Both the position numbers and the translations under genes were made by a program. Below are positions 33,485 through 46,982 of a stretch of DNA of 64,000 nucleotides, one piece after another. This DNA comes from Oasisia sp. SBJ-2009. Taxonomy: Eukaryota > Annelida > Polychaeta > Sabellida > Siboglinidae. The notes beneath the pieces are model-generated. The model ran no database searches. It worked only from the letters and a program-made list of their open reading frames with translations, and was not told where the DNA came from. The stretch covers positions 41,046,770-41,110,769 of the forward strand of contig OZ024856.1 of NCBI GenBank assembly GCA_964017155.1, given 5' to 3'. How positions within the stretch are numbered: position 1 is the stretch's first letter; each line of letters starts with the position of its first letter.

Positions 33485-35639
33485 TTTCACTCACGGTCAA
33501 ATGACTGACCCGCGTCGCCAGTCTTCACATCATCGCGCCCGGTCGGTCGGTAATGCTGCCAGAAGTCGCCGGCTATGGACCACGCGTCTCTGTACCTTCA
33601 CCCGACGAAGACACCTGAGAAAACAACATAATAAAAAGACCGTTACAATATGTACGGTGATTAAAAACGTTGAAACTAGCAGGCTCAATACTTACACATA
33701 TCCACATTCCTTCACCCCACTGCCGTCAAAGGCATCAATCCCACAGCGATGCGGTCGAGATTAATAAAAAAAACTGGCATCTCTTGCCAGCATTCGGCTG
33801 CGCCGCGTAATAATGGCGCCAAACCGGAAGGTGACGTCATGACAATACAGCAAACGCGGCATTTTCGTTTGTGGCGGTGTCAGAATTCAAGATGGTGACG
33901 CCGTTGACCTAGTCAAACTGGGTGGGGGGAGGGCGCTTTCATGCGGATTTTTCTTCATTCTTTCAATCGCTGCTCTTGCGCTAGTGTATGCAGTCATCAT
34001 GTACACGTATAGGACTACCGTTTTATTATGGTGCAGTGTGCTTTGCGTCATTCTGGTACTTTTTATGTATGAGACATGTCAATGACGGTGGCGTATAGCA
34101 CCGATTAGATTCAACAATGTCAGTCTATGTCTTTCGATTTTCATAGCAAATATATCAGGCCTGCTGCGTCCGCGCGTATTAAACCCGGGCCGTGTACTTG
34201 CCAGGTGGATGCGCTAACCACTACCCTACCCGCGCCTCTCGTTATGAAGTTTCAAATGTAGGAACAATTGAGGGGGGTTTGCAGTCTACAAACGTGCCTA
34301 ATTCTGGTCGGAAATGGCACAGAATTCATATTCTTGTTCTCATTCACAGTCCACTGTACTTGGCGCCTGGCACTCTTCGACGCATAGTCGATGTGTCAAG
34401 CTTTCCACCCATGCGAGTGCAAATAGAAGTTTGGGCAGTATCTAATTTAACATTCATACTGTTGAGCTTCACAAAACAAAATTCAACGACAGAATTTCAG
34501 TTCAAAGTGTTGGCACTCTACTCTCTGCGATATGTAACTCTAAAACGTGTTAACGGCGTCGCCACGAGTGCTGTATGCAGGCTGCGAAAAGTTTATCTAA
34601 AACATTATATGCTATTCAAAACTCTTTGTATTACACGAAATGCTTGTACGCAACGCAATGAAACAAAAGCTCTAGGCCTACCTGTTGTTAAACGAAATAC
34701 ACGTCGTCGAAATGTGTGAGGCGGGGTGATACAAGACGTTCGTTCGCATAAAGATTTACTCTGCAATATGATACTTTTTGTAGGGTATAGAGTTTGTGTA
34801 GGTTTATACCAATGATTATGTGATGCGACCATTGCCTGTTAGTTGCTTTGTGGTTTCGTTTTCATATTGAACTTGCCAAATGTCTGCTGTTTGGTGCCGC
34901 GTTTTACGATTTGATTTCGAAGTGTGAGCGACAAAAACCTCTCACAACACGACGCGAGAAAAGCGGTGCTCCCCACGCAAGTCTAGTATATCATCTCGTA
35001 GTTGTCTGGGTAGTTTGGAACAACATTTGTTTTTTCGTATAGCACTTCGTCATGACTGTTATGTCTTGCCTTTGGCGTTAACTCTTTGTCGGCATAGCGC
35101 TCAAGGCATGGCCAAAGATCTGGCCTGTTGGCCAACTGTATTGAGTGGGTGTATGTCTGCTTGCGAGAATGTGTGTGACATTCGCGCGAATGGTGCTTAT
35201 GCATACCAATGTTGAGATAGTTTCCTCGGTGCGATCTCGGCCCCTTATACAAGTTTCGTTTCATGTGCCTTTTTTTACCATCATATTGTGTTATTACTTA
35301 TTTTGGAATACAACAATTAATGAACATATTCGGTGACACGCCTAAAACTGGCAGACATCGCTAGACCCAGAGAGCACCATCTGGAGTGGTTACGAGACAT
35401 TATTCGAAGTCTAAACCATCTTCTTTATATCAGTTCTGATCAATCATATAGCGTGACAACTAGCTAGATCAATCGTCTAAGTAAAACGTTTCGTTTGTTT
35501 CATGAAAACTAATGTCCACTTTTACATAATATCTATGACAAGCTATCTTTGATTCTCCCGGTGATCGGCCTACATTTTCAATTACATCAACACGTTATAC
35601 TGCACTTGCACAAAGTGGCTGTACTCGATAAACACAAGG
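33485..35639. repeat. Array monomer 6 (S1)
   Basis: 2155 bp. It shares the S1 markers with monomer 2, plus TGTGGCGGTGTCAG, which is also present in the three hybrids to its right. Reads GATTAATAAAAAAAACTGG where other S units read GATTACACTAAAG. Confidence 0.92.
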
Positions 35640-37862
35640 TTTCACTCACTGTCAAATGACTGACCCGCGTCGCCAGTCTTCACATCATCGCGTCCGGTCG
35701 GTCGGTAATGCTGCCAGAAGTCGTCGGCTATGGACCATGCGTCTCTGTACCTTCACCTGGCGAAGACACCTGAGAAAACAACACAATAAAAAGACCGTTA
35801 CAATATGTACGGTGACTAAAGACGTTGAAACTAGCAGGCTCGATACTTACACATATCCACATTCCTTCACCCCACTGGCGTCAAAGGCATCAATCCCACA
35901 GCGATGCGGTCGAAATTACACCAAGGATATTATAGCTTCACAAAGAAGCTATGATATCCTTATGAAGCTATAGAATCCTTGATTACACTAAAAAAACTGG
36001 CATCTCTTGCCAGCATTCGGCTGCGCCGCGTAATAATGGCGCCAAACCGGAAGGTGACGTCATGACAATACAGCAAACGCGGCATTTTCGTTTGTGGCGG
36101 TGTCAGAATTCAAGATGGTGACGCCGTTGACCTAGTCAAACTGGGTGGGGGGAGGGCGCTTTCATGCGGATTTTTCTTCATTCTTTCAATCGCTGCTCTT
36201 GCGCTAGTGTATGCAGTCATCATGTACACGTATAGGACTACCGTTTTATTATGGTGCAGTGTGCTTTGCGTCATTCTGGTACTTTTTATGTATGAGACAT
36301 GTCAATGACGGTGGCGTATAGCACCGATTAGATTCAACAATGTCAGTCTATGTCTTTCGATTTTCATAGCAAATATATCAGGCCTGCTGCGTCCGCGCGT
36401 ATTAAACCCGGGCCGTGTACTTGCCAGGTGGATGCGCTAACCACTACCCTACCCGCGCCTCTCGTTATGAAGTTTCAAATGTAGGAACAATTGAGGGGGG
36501 TTTGCAGTCTACAAACGTGCCTAATTCTGGTCGGAAATGGCACAGAATTCATATTCTTGTTCTCATTCACAGTCCACTGTACTTGGCGCCTGGCACTCTT
36601 CGACGCATAGTCGATGTGTCAAGCTTTCCACCCATGCGAGTGCAAATAGAAGTTTGGGCAGTATCTAATTTAACATTCATACTGTTGAGCTTCACAAAAC
36701 AAAATTCAACGACAGAATTTCAGTTCAAAGTGTTGGCACTCTACTCTCTGCGATATGTAACTCTAAAACGTGTTAACGGCGTCGCCACGAGTGGTGTATG
36801 CAGGCTGCGAAAAGTTTATCTAAAACATTATATGCTATTCAAAACTCTTTGTATTACACGAAATGCTTGTACGCAACGCAATGAAACAAAAGCTCTAGGC
36901 CTACCTGTTGTTAAACGAAATACACGTCGTCGAAATGTGTGAGGCGGGGTGATACAAGACGTTCGTTCGCATAAAGATTTACTCTGCAATATGATACTTT
37001 TTGTAGGGTATAGAGTTTGTGTAGGTTTATACCAATGATTATGTGATGCGACCATTGCCTGTTAGTTGCTTTGTGGTTTCGTTTTCATATTGAACTTGCC
37101 AAATGTCTGCTGTTTGGTGCCGCGTTTTACGATTTGATTTCGAAGTGTGAGCGACAAAAACCTCTCACAACACGACGCGAGAAAAGCGGTGCTCCCCACG
37201 CAAGTCTAGTATATCATCTCGTAGTTGTCTGGGTAGTTTGGAACAACATTTGTTTTTTCGTATAGCACTTCGTCATGACTGTTATGTCTTGCCTTTGGCG
37301 TTAACTCTTTGTCGGCATAGCGCTCAAGGCATGGCCAAAGATCTGGCCTGTTGGCCAACTGTATTGAGTGGGTGTATGTCTGCTTGCGAGAATGTGTGTG
37401 ACATTCGCGCGAATGGTGCTTATGCATACCAATGTTGAGATAGTTTCCTCGGTGCGATCTCGGCCCCTTATACAAGTTTCGTTTCATGTGCCTTTTTTTA
37501 CCATCATATTGTGTTATTACTTATTTTGGAATACAACAATTAATGAACATATTCGGTGACACGCCTAAAACTGGCAGACATCGCTAGACCCAGAGAGCAC
37601 CATCTGGAGTGGTTACGAGACATTATTCGAAGTCTAAACCATCTTCTTTATATCAGTTCTGATCAATCATATAGCGTGACAACTAGCTAGATCAATCGTC
37701 TAAGTAAAACGTTTCGTTTGTTTCATGAAAACTAATGTCCACTTTTACATAATATCTATGACAAGCTATCTTTGATTCTCCCGGTGATCGGCCTACATTT
37801 TCAATTACATCAACACGTTATACTGCACTTGCACAAAGTGGCTGTACTCGATAAACACAAGG
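35640..37862. repeat. Array monomer 7 (hybrid L1/S1)
   Basis: 2223 bp. The left part is L1 (CCATGCGTCTCTG, GCGGTCGAAATT, miniature element). From about 35990 it is S1 (AAAAAACTGG, GCCAGCATTC, TGTGGCGGTGTCAG). Confidence 0.93.
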
Positions 37863-40085
37863 TTTCACTCACTGTCAAATGACTGACCCGCGTCGCCAGT
37901 CTTCACATCATCGCGTCCGGTCGGTCGGTAATGCTGCCAGAAGTCGTCGGCTATGGACCATGCGTCTCTGTACCTTCACCTGGCGAAGACACCTGAGAAA
38001 ACAACACAATAAAAAGACCGTTACAATATGTACGGTGACTAAAGACGTTGAAACTAGCAGGCTCGATACTTACACATATCCACATTCCTTCACCCCACTG
38101 GCGTCAAAGGCATCAATCCCACAGCGATGCGGTCGAAATTACACCAAGGATATTATAGCTTCACAAAGAAGCTATGATATCCTTATGAAGCTATAGAATC
38201 CTTGATTACACTAAAAAAACTGGCATCTCTTGCCAGCATTCGGCTGCGCCGCGTAATAATGGCGCCAAACCGGAAGGTGACGTCATGACAATACAGCAAA
38301 CGCGGCATTTTCGTTTGTGGCGGTGTCAGAATTCAAGATGGTGACGCCGTTGACCTAGTCAAACTGGGTGGGGGGAGGGCGCTTTCATGCGGATTTTTCT
38401 TCATTCTTTCAATCGCTGCTCTTGCGCTAGTGTATGCAGTCATCATGTACACGTATAGGACTACCGTTTTATTATGGTGCAGTGTGCTTTGCGTCATTCT
38501 GGTACTTTTTATGTATGAGACATGTCAATGACGGTGGCGTATAGCACCGATTAGATTCAACAATGTCAGTCTATGTCTTTCGATTTTCATAGCAAATATA
38601 TCAGGCCTGCTGCGTCCGCGCGTATTAAACCCGGGCCGTGTACTTGCCAGGTGGATGCGCTAACCACTACCCTACCCGCGCCTCTCGTTATGAAGTTTCA
38701 AATGTAGGAACAATTGAGGGGGGTTTGCAGTCTACAAACGTGCCTAATTCTGGTCGGAAATGGCACAGAATTCATATTCTTGTTCTCATTCACAGTCCAC
38801 TGTACTTGGCGCCTGGCACTCTTCGACGCATAGTCGATGTGTCAAGCTTTCCACCCATGCGAGTGCAAATAGAAGTTTGGGCAGTATCTAATTTAACATT
38901 CATACTGTTGAGCTTCACAAAACAAAATTCAACGACAGAATTTCAGTTCAAAGTGTTGGCACTCTACTCTCTGCGATATGTAACTCTAAAACGTGTTAAC
39001 GGCGTCGCCACGAGTGGTGTATGCAGGCTGCGAAAAGTTTATCTAAAACATTATATGCTATTCAAAACTCTTTGTATTACACGAAATGCTTGTACGCAAC
39101 GCAATGAAACAAAAGCTCTAGGCCTACCTGTTGTTAAACGAAATACACGTCGTCGAAATGTGTGAGGCGGGGTGATACAAGACGTTCGTTCGCATAAAGA
39201 TTTACTCTGCAATATGATACTTTTTGTAGGGTATAGAGTTTGTGTAGGTTTATACCAATGATTATGTGATGCGACCATTGCCTGTTAGTTGCTTTGTGGT
39301 TTCGTTTTCATATTGAACTTGCCAAATGTCTGCTGTTTGGTGCCGCGTTTTACGATTTGATTTCGAAGTGTGAGCGACAAAAACCTCTCACAACACGACG
39401 CGAGAAAAGCGGTGCTCCCCACGCAAGTCTAGTATATCATCTCGTAGTTGTCTGGGTAGTTTGGAACAACATTTGTTTTTTCGTATAGCACTTCGTCATG
39501 ACTGTTATGTCTTGCCTTTGGCGTTAACTCTTTGTCGGCATAGCGCTCAAGGCATGGCCAAAGATCTGGCCTGTTGGCCAACTGTATTGAGTGGGTGTAT
39601 GTCTGCTTGCGAGAATGTGTGTGACATTCGCGCGAATGGTGCTTATGCATACCAATGTTGAGATAGTTTCCTCGGTGCGATCTCGGCCCCTTATACAAGT
39701 TTCGTTTCATGTGCCTTTTTTTACCATCATATTGTGTTATTACTTATTTTGGAATACAACAATTAATGAACATATTCGGTGACACGCCTAAAACTGGCAG
39801 ACATCGCTAGACCCAGAGAGCACCATCTGGAGTGGTTACGAGACATTATTCGAAGTCTAAACCATCTTCTTTATATCAGTTCTGATCAATCATATAGCGT
39901 GACAACTAGCTAGATCAATCGTCTAAGTAAAACGTTTCGTTTGTTTCATGAAAACTAATGTCCACTTTTACATAATATCTATGACAAGCTATCTTTGATT
40001 CTCCCGGTGATCGGCCTACATTTTCAATTACATCAACACGTTATACTGCACTTGCACAAAGTGGCTGTACTCGATAAACACAAGG
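37863..40085. repeat. Array monomer 8 (hybrid L1/S1)
   Basis: 2223 bp. By eye it is indistinguishable from monomers 7 and 9. It shares GAGTGGTGTATGC, which differs from the GAGTGCTGTATGC of monomer 6. Confidence 0.93.
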
Positions 40086-42308
40086 TTTCACTCACTGTCA
40101 AATGACTGACCCGCGTCGCCAGTCTTCACATCATCGCGTCCGGTCGGTCGGTAATGCTGCCAGAAGTCGTCGGCTATGGACCATGCGTCTCTGTACCTTC
40201 ACCTGGCGAAGACACCTGAGAAAACAACACAATAAAAAGACCGTTACAATATGTACGGTGACTAAAGACGTTGAAACTAGCAGGCTCGATACTTACACAT
40301 ATCCACATTCCTTCACCCCACTGGCGTCAAAGGCATCAATCCCACAGCGATGCGGTCGAAATTACACCAAGGATATTATAGCTTCACAAAGAAGCTATGA
40401 TATCCTTATGAAGCTATAGAATCCTTGATTACACTAAAAAAACTGGCATCTCTTGCCAGCATTCGGCTGCGCCGCGTAATAATGGCGCCAAACCGGAAGG
40501 TGACGTCATGACAATACAGCAAACGCGGCATTTTCGTTTGTGGCGGTGTCAGAATTCAAGATGGTGACGCCGTTGACCTAGTCAAACTGGGTGGGGGGAG
40601 GGCGCTTTCATGCGGATTTTTCTTCATTCTTTCAATCGCTGCTCTTGCGCTAGTGTATGCAGTCATCATGTACACGTATAGGACTACCGTTTTATTATGG
40701 TGCAGTGTGCTTTGCGTCATTCTGGTACTTTTTATGTATGAGACATGTCAATGACGGTGGCGTATAGCACCGATTAGATTCAACAATGTCAGTCTATGTC
40801 TTTCGATTTTCATAGCAAATATATCAGGCCTGCTGCGTCCGCGCGTATTAAACCCGGGCCGTGTACTTGCCAGGTGGATGCGCTAACCACTACCCTACCC
40901 GCGCCTCTCGTTATGAAGTTTCAAATGTAGGAACAATTGAGGGGGGTTTGCAGTCTACAAACGTGCCTAATTCTGGTCGGAAATGGCACAGAATTCATAT
41001 TCTTGTTCTCATTCACAGTCCACTGTACTTGGCGCCTGGCACTCTTCGACGCATAGTCGATGTGTCAAGCTTTCCACCCATGCGAGTGCAAATAGAAGTT
41101 TGGGCAGTATCTAATTTAACATTCATACTGTTGAGCTTCACAAAACAAAATTCAACGACAGAATTTCAGTTCAAAGTGTTGGCACTCTACTCTCTGCGAT
41201 ATGTAACTCTAAAACGTGTTAACGGCGTCGCCACGAGTGGTGTATGCAGGCTGCGAAAAGTTTATCTAAAACATTATATGCTATTCAAAACTCTTTGTAT
41301 TACACGAAATGCTTGTACGCAACGCAATGAAACAAAAGCTCTAGGCCTACCTGTTGTTAAACGAAATACACGTCGTCGAAATGTGTGAGGCGGGGTGATA
41401 CAAGACGTTCGTTCGCATAAAGATTTACTCTGCAATATGATACTTTTTGTAGGGTATAGAGTTTGTGTAGGTTTATACCAATGATTATGTGATGCGACCA
41501 TTGCCTGTTAGTTGCTTTGTGGTTTCGTTTTCATATTGAACTTGCCAAATGTCTGCTGTTTGGTGCCGCGTTTTACGATTTGATTTCGAAGTGTGAGCGA
41601 CAAAAACCTCTCACAACACGACGCGAGAAAAGCGGTGCTCCCCACGCAAGTCTAGTATATCATCTCGTAGTTGTCTGGGTAGTTTGGAACAACATTTGTT
41701 TTTTCGTATAGCACTTCGTCATGACTGTTATGTCTTGCCTTTGGCGTTAACTCTTTGTCGGCATAGCGCTCAAGGCATGGCCAAAGATCTGGCCTGTTGG
41801 CCAACTGTATTGAGTGGGTGTATGTCTGCTTGCGAGAATGTGTGTGACATTCGCGCGAATGGTGCTTATGCATACCAATGTTGAGATAGTTTCCTCGGTG
41901 CGATCTCGGCCCCTTATACAAGTTTCGTTTCATGTGCCTTTTTTTACCATCATATTGTGTTATTACTTATTTTGGAATACAACAATTAATGAACATATTC
42001 GGTGACACGCCTAAAACTGGCAGACATCGCTAGACCCAGAGAGCACCATCTGGAGTGGTTACGAGACATTATTCGAAGTCTAAACCATCTTCTTTATATC
42101 AGTTCTGATCAATCATATAGCGTGACAACTAGCTAGATCAATCGTCTAAGTAAAACGTTTCGTTTGTTTCATGAAAACTAATGTCCACTTTTACATAATA
42201 TCTATGACAAGCTATCTTTGATTCTCCCGGTGATCGGCCTACATTTTCAATTACATCAACACGTTATACTGCACTTGCACAAAGTGGCTGTACTCGATAA
42301 ACACAAGG
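40086..42308. repeat. Array monomer 9 (hybrid L1/S1)
   Basis: 2223 bp, third copy of the same hybrid. The next unit is L1. Confidence 0.93.
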
Positions 42309-44826
42309 TTTCACTCACTGTCAAATGACTGACCCGCGTCGCCAGTCTTCACATCATCGCGTCCGGTCGGTCGGTAATGCTGCCAGAAGTCGTCGGCTAT
42401 GGACCATGCGTCTCTGTACCTTCACCTGGCGAAGACACCTGAGAAAACAACACAATAAAAAGACCGTTACAATATGTACGGTGACTAAAGACGTTGAAAC
42501 TAGCAGGCTCGATACTTACACATATCCACATTCCTTCACCCCACTGGCGTCAAAGGCATCAATCCCACAGCGATGCGGTCGAAATTACACCAAGGATATT
42601 ATAGCTTCACAAAGAAGCTATGATATCCTTATGAAGCTATAGAATCCTTGATTACACTAAAGAAACTGGCATCTCTTGCCAACATTCGGCTGCGCCGCGT
42701 AATAATGGCGCCAAACCGGAAGGTGACGTCATGACAATACGACAAACGCGGCATTTTCGTTGGTGGCGACGTCAGAATTCAAGATGGTGACGCCGTTGAT
42801 GTAGTAAAACTGGGTGTGGGGGGGGGGGGCGCTTTCCTGCGTCTTTTTCTTCTTTCTTTCACTCGCTGCTCTTGCACTAGTGTATGTAGTCATCATGTAC
42901 ACGTATAGGACTTATGGTGCAGTGTCCTGTGCGACATTCTGGTACTTTGTATGTATGAGACATGTCAATGTGCATGGAGTATAGCACCGATTCGATTCAA
43001 CAATGTCAGTCTATGTCCTTCGATTTTCATAGCAAATATATCAGTCTTGCACCGTCCGCGCGTATTAACCCCGGGCCGTATTACGGCTTGCCAGTTGGAT
43101 GCGCTAACCACTACCCTACCGCGCCTCTCGTAATTGAGTTTCAAATGTAGGAACAATTGAGGGGGGTTTGCAGTCTACAAACGTGCCTAATTCTGGTCTG
43201 AAATGGCACAGAATTCATATTCTTTTTCTCATTCACAGTCCACTGTACTTGGCGCCTGGCACTCTTCGATGCGTTGTCGATGTGTCAAGCTTTCCACCCA
43301 CGCGAGTGCAAATAGAAGTTTGGGCAGTATCTAATTTAAAATTCATACTGTTGAGCTTCACAATACTAAATTCAACGACAGAATTTCAGTTCAAAGTGTT
43401 GGCACTCTACTCTCTGCGATATGGAACTCTACAACGTGTTTACGGCGTCGCCACGAGTGCTGTATGCAGGCTGCGCAAAGATTATCTAAAACATTATATG
43501 CTATTCAAAACTATTTATATTACACGAAATGCTTGAAACAAAAGCTCTAGGCCTACTTGTTGTTAAACGAAAATTAATAAACATCGTCGAAATGTGTGAG
43601 GCGGGGTGATACAAGACGTTCGTTCGCATAAAGATTTACTCTGCAATGTGATACTATGTGTAGGGCATACAGTTTGTGTAGCTTTATACCAATGATTATA
43701 TGATCCGACCATTGCCTGTTAGTTGCTTTGTGGTTTCGTTTTAATATTGTACTTGCCAATTTTCTCCTGTTTGGTGCCATGTCTTCCGATTTGATTTCGA
43801 AATGTGAGCGACAAAAAAATCACAGAACACGACGCGAGAGAAGTGGTGCACCCCACGCAAGTCTAGTATATCATCTCGTAGTTGCCTGGGTAGTTTGGAA
43901 CAACATTTGCTTTTTCGTATGGCACTTCGTCATGACTGTTATGTCTAGCTTTTGACTTTACCTGTTTGTCGGCATAGTGTTCAAGGCATGGCCAAAGATC
44001 TGGCCTGTTGGCATTTATAACTGTAGCGTATATTAATGTTTCCATGGCAATGTTTCAAAATATGAAGCCGGTCTCGGCCACAAGCTAGATACAAATCTGC
44101 GTGCCGAGTAATGTGTGATTGCAATAAATATTGGTCTCAAAACATCGAATGATCTCTACACTTGTTTCAATAAGAAGACAAATCAATTGTGTACTCGTGA
44201 TTTACACAACAACAAAGCGCCTGGCCTACAGTTGCCTTTGCCTTTGCATGCTGCTTCCTAAGCACACTGTTTCCAGTCGAGATCAGTGTGTTGGGATTGG
44301 TGTAATGACGGGCAAAGAACCAACTGTATTGAGTGGGTGTATGTTTGCGTGCGAGAATGTGTGGGACATTCGCGCGAATGGTGCTTGTGCATACCAATGT
44401 TGAGATAGTTTCCGCGGTGCGATCTCGGCCCCTTATACAAGTTTCGTTTCATATGCCTTATTTTACCATCATATTTTGTCATTATTTATTTTGGAATATA
44501 ACAATAAATGAGCATATCGGTGAGACGCCTAAAACTGGCAGACATCGCTAGACCCAGAGAGCACCACCTGGAGTGGTTACGAGACATTATTCGAAATCTA
44601 AACCGTCTTCTTTATATCAGTTCTGATCAATCATATAGCGTGAGAACTAGCTAGATCAATCGTCTAAGTAAAACGTTTCGTTTGTTTCATGAAAACTAAT
44701 GTCCACTTTTACATAATATCTATGTCAAGCTATCCTTCATTCTCCCGGTGATCGGCCTACATTTTCAATTACATCAACACGTTACACTGCACCTGCACAA
44801 AGTGGCTGTACACGATAAACACAAGG
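42309..44826. repeat. Array monomer 10 (L1)
   Basis: 2518 bp, the counterpart of monomer 3 at a distance of 16012 bp. It shares the L1 markers; the G run is 12 instead of 10. Confidence 0.93.
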
Positions 44827-46982
44827 TTTCACTCACTGTCATATGACTGACCCGCGTCGCCAGTCTTCACATCATCGCGCCCGGTCGGTCGGTAATGCTG
44901 CCAGAAGTCGCCGGTTATGGACCACGCGTCTCTGTACCTTCACCCGACGAAGACACCTGAGAAAACAACATAATAAAAAGACCGTTACAATATGTACGGT
45001 GATTAAAAACGTTGAAACTAGCAGGCTCAATACTTACACATATCCACATTCCTTCACCCCACTGCCGTCAAAGGCATCAATCCCACAGCGATGCGGTCGA
45101 GATTACACTAAAGAAACTGGCATCTCTTGCCAGCATTCGGCTGCGCCGCGTAATAATGGCGCCAAACCGGAAGGTGACGTCATGACAATACGGCAAACGC
45201 GGCATTTTCGTTTGTGGCGACGTCAGAATTCAAGATGGCGACGCCGTTGACCTAGTCAAACTGGGTGGGGGGAGAGCGCTTTCATGCGGATTTTTCTTCA
45301 TTCTTTCAATCGCTGCTCTTGCGCTAGTGTATGTAGTCATCATGTACACGTATACGACTACCGTTTTATTATGGTGCAGTGTGCTGTGCGACATTCTGGT
45401 ACTTTTTATGTATGATACATGTCAATGACCGTGGCGTATAGCACCGATTAGATTCAACAATGTCAGTCTATGTCTTTCGATTTTTATAGCAAATATATCA
45501 GGCCTGCTGCGTCCGCGCGTATTAAACCCGGGCCGTGTACTTGCCAGGTGGATGCGCTAACCACTACCCTACCCGCGCCTCTCGTTATGAAGTTTCAAAT
45601 GTAGGAACAATTGAGGGGGGTTTGCAGTCTACAAACGTGCCTAATTCTGGTCGGAAATGGCACAGAATTCATATTCTTGTTCTCATTCACAGTCCACTGT
45701 ACTTGGCGCCTGGCACTCTTCGACGCGTTGTCGATGTGTCAAGCTTTCCACCCATGCGAGTGCAAATAGAAGTTTGGGCAGTATCTAATTTAACATTCAT
45801 ACTGTTGAGCTTCACAAAACAAAATTCAACGACAGAATTTCAGTTCAAAGTGTTGGCACTCTACTCTCTGCGATATGTAACTCTAAAACGTGTTAACGGC
45901 GTCGCCACGAGTGCTGTATGCAGGCTGCGAAAAGTTTATCTAAAACATTATATGCTATTCAAAACTCTTTGTATTACACGAAATGCTTGTACGCAACGCA
46001 ATGAAACAAAAGCTCTAGGCCTACCTGTTGTTAAACGAAATACACGTCGTCGAAATGTGTGAGGCGGGGTGATACAAGACGTTCGTTCGCATAAAGATTT
46101 ACTCTGCAATATGATACTTTTTGTAGGGTATAGAGTTTGTGTAGGTTTATACCAATGATTATGTGATGCGACCATTGCCTGTTAGTTGCTTTGTGGTTTC
46201 GTTTTCATATTGAACTTGCCAAATGTCTGCTGTTTGGTGCCGCGTTTTCCGATTTGATTTCGAAGTGTGAGCGACAAAAACCTCTCAGAACAAGACGCGA
46301 GAAAAGCGGTGCTCCCCACGCAAGTCTAGTATATCATCTCGTAGTTTTCTGGGTAGTTTGGAACAACATTTGTTTTTTCGTATAGCACTTCGTCATGACT
46401 GTTATGTCTTGCCTTTGGCGTTAACTCTTTGTCGGCATAGCGCTCAAGGCATGGCCAAAGATCTGGCCTGTTGGCCAAATGTATTGAGTGGGTGTATGTC
46501 TGCTTGCGAGAATGTGTGTGACATTCGCGCGAATAGTGCTTATGCATACCAATGTTGAGATAGTTTCCTCGGTGCGATCTCGGCCCCTTATACAAGTTTC
46601 GTTTCATGTGCCTTTTTTTACCATCATATTGTGTTATTACTTATTTTGGAATACAACAATTAATGAACATATTCGGTGACACGCCTAAAACTGGCAGACA
46701 TCGCTAGACCCAGAGAGCACCATCTGGAGTGGTTACGAGACATTATTCGAAGTCTAAACCATCTTCTTTATATCAGTTCTGATCAATCATATAGCGTGAC
46801 AACTAGCTAGATCAATCGTCTAAGTAAAACGTTTCGTTTGTTTCATGAAAACTAATGTCCACTTTTACATAATATCTATGACAAGCTATCTTTGATTCTC
46901 CCGGTGATCGGCCTACATTTTTAATTACATCAACACGTTATACTGCACTTGCACAAAGTGGCTGTACTCGATAAACACAAGG
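44827..46982. repeat. Array monomer 11 (S2)
   Basis: 2156 bp, the counterpart of monomer 4 at 16014 bp, with the same S2 markers. Confidence 0.93.
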
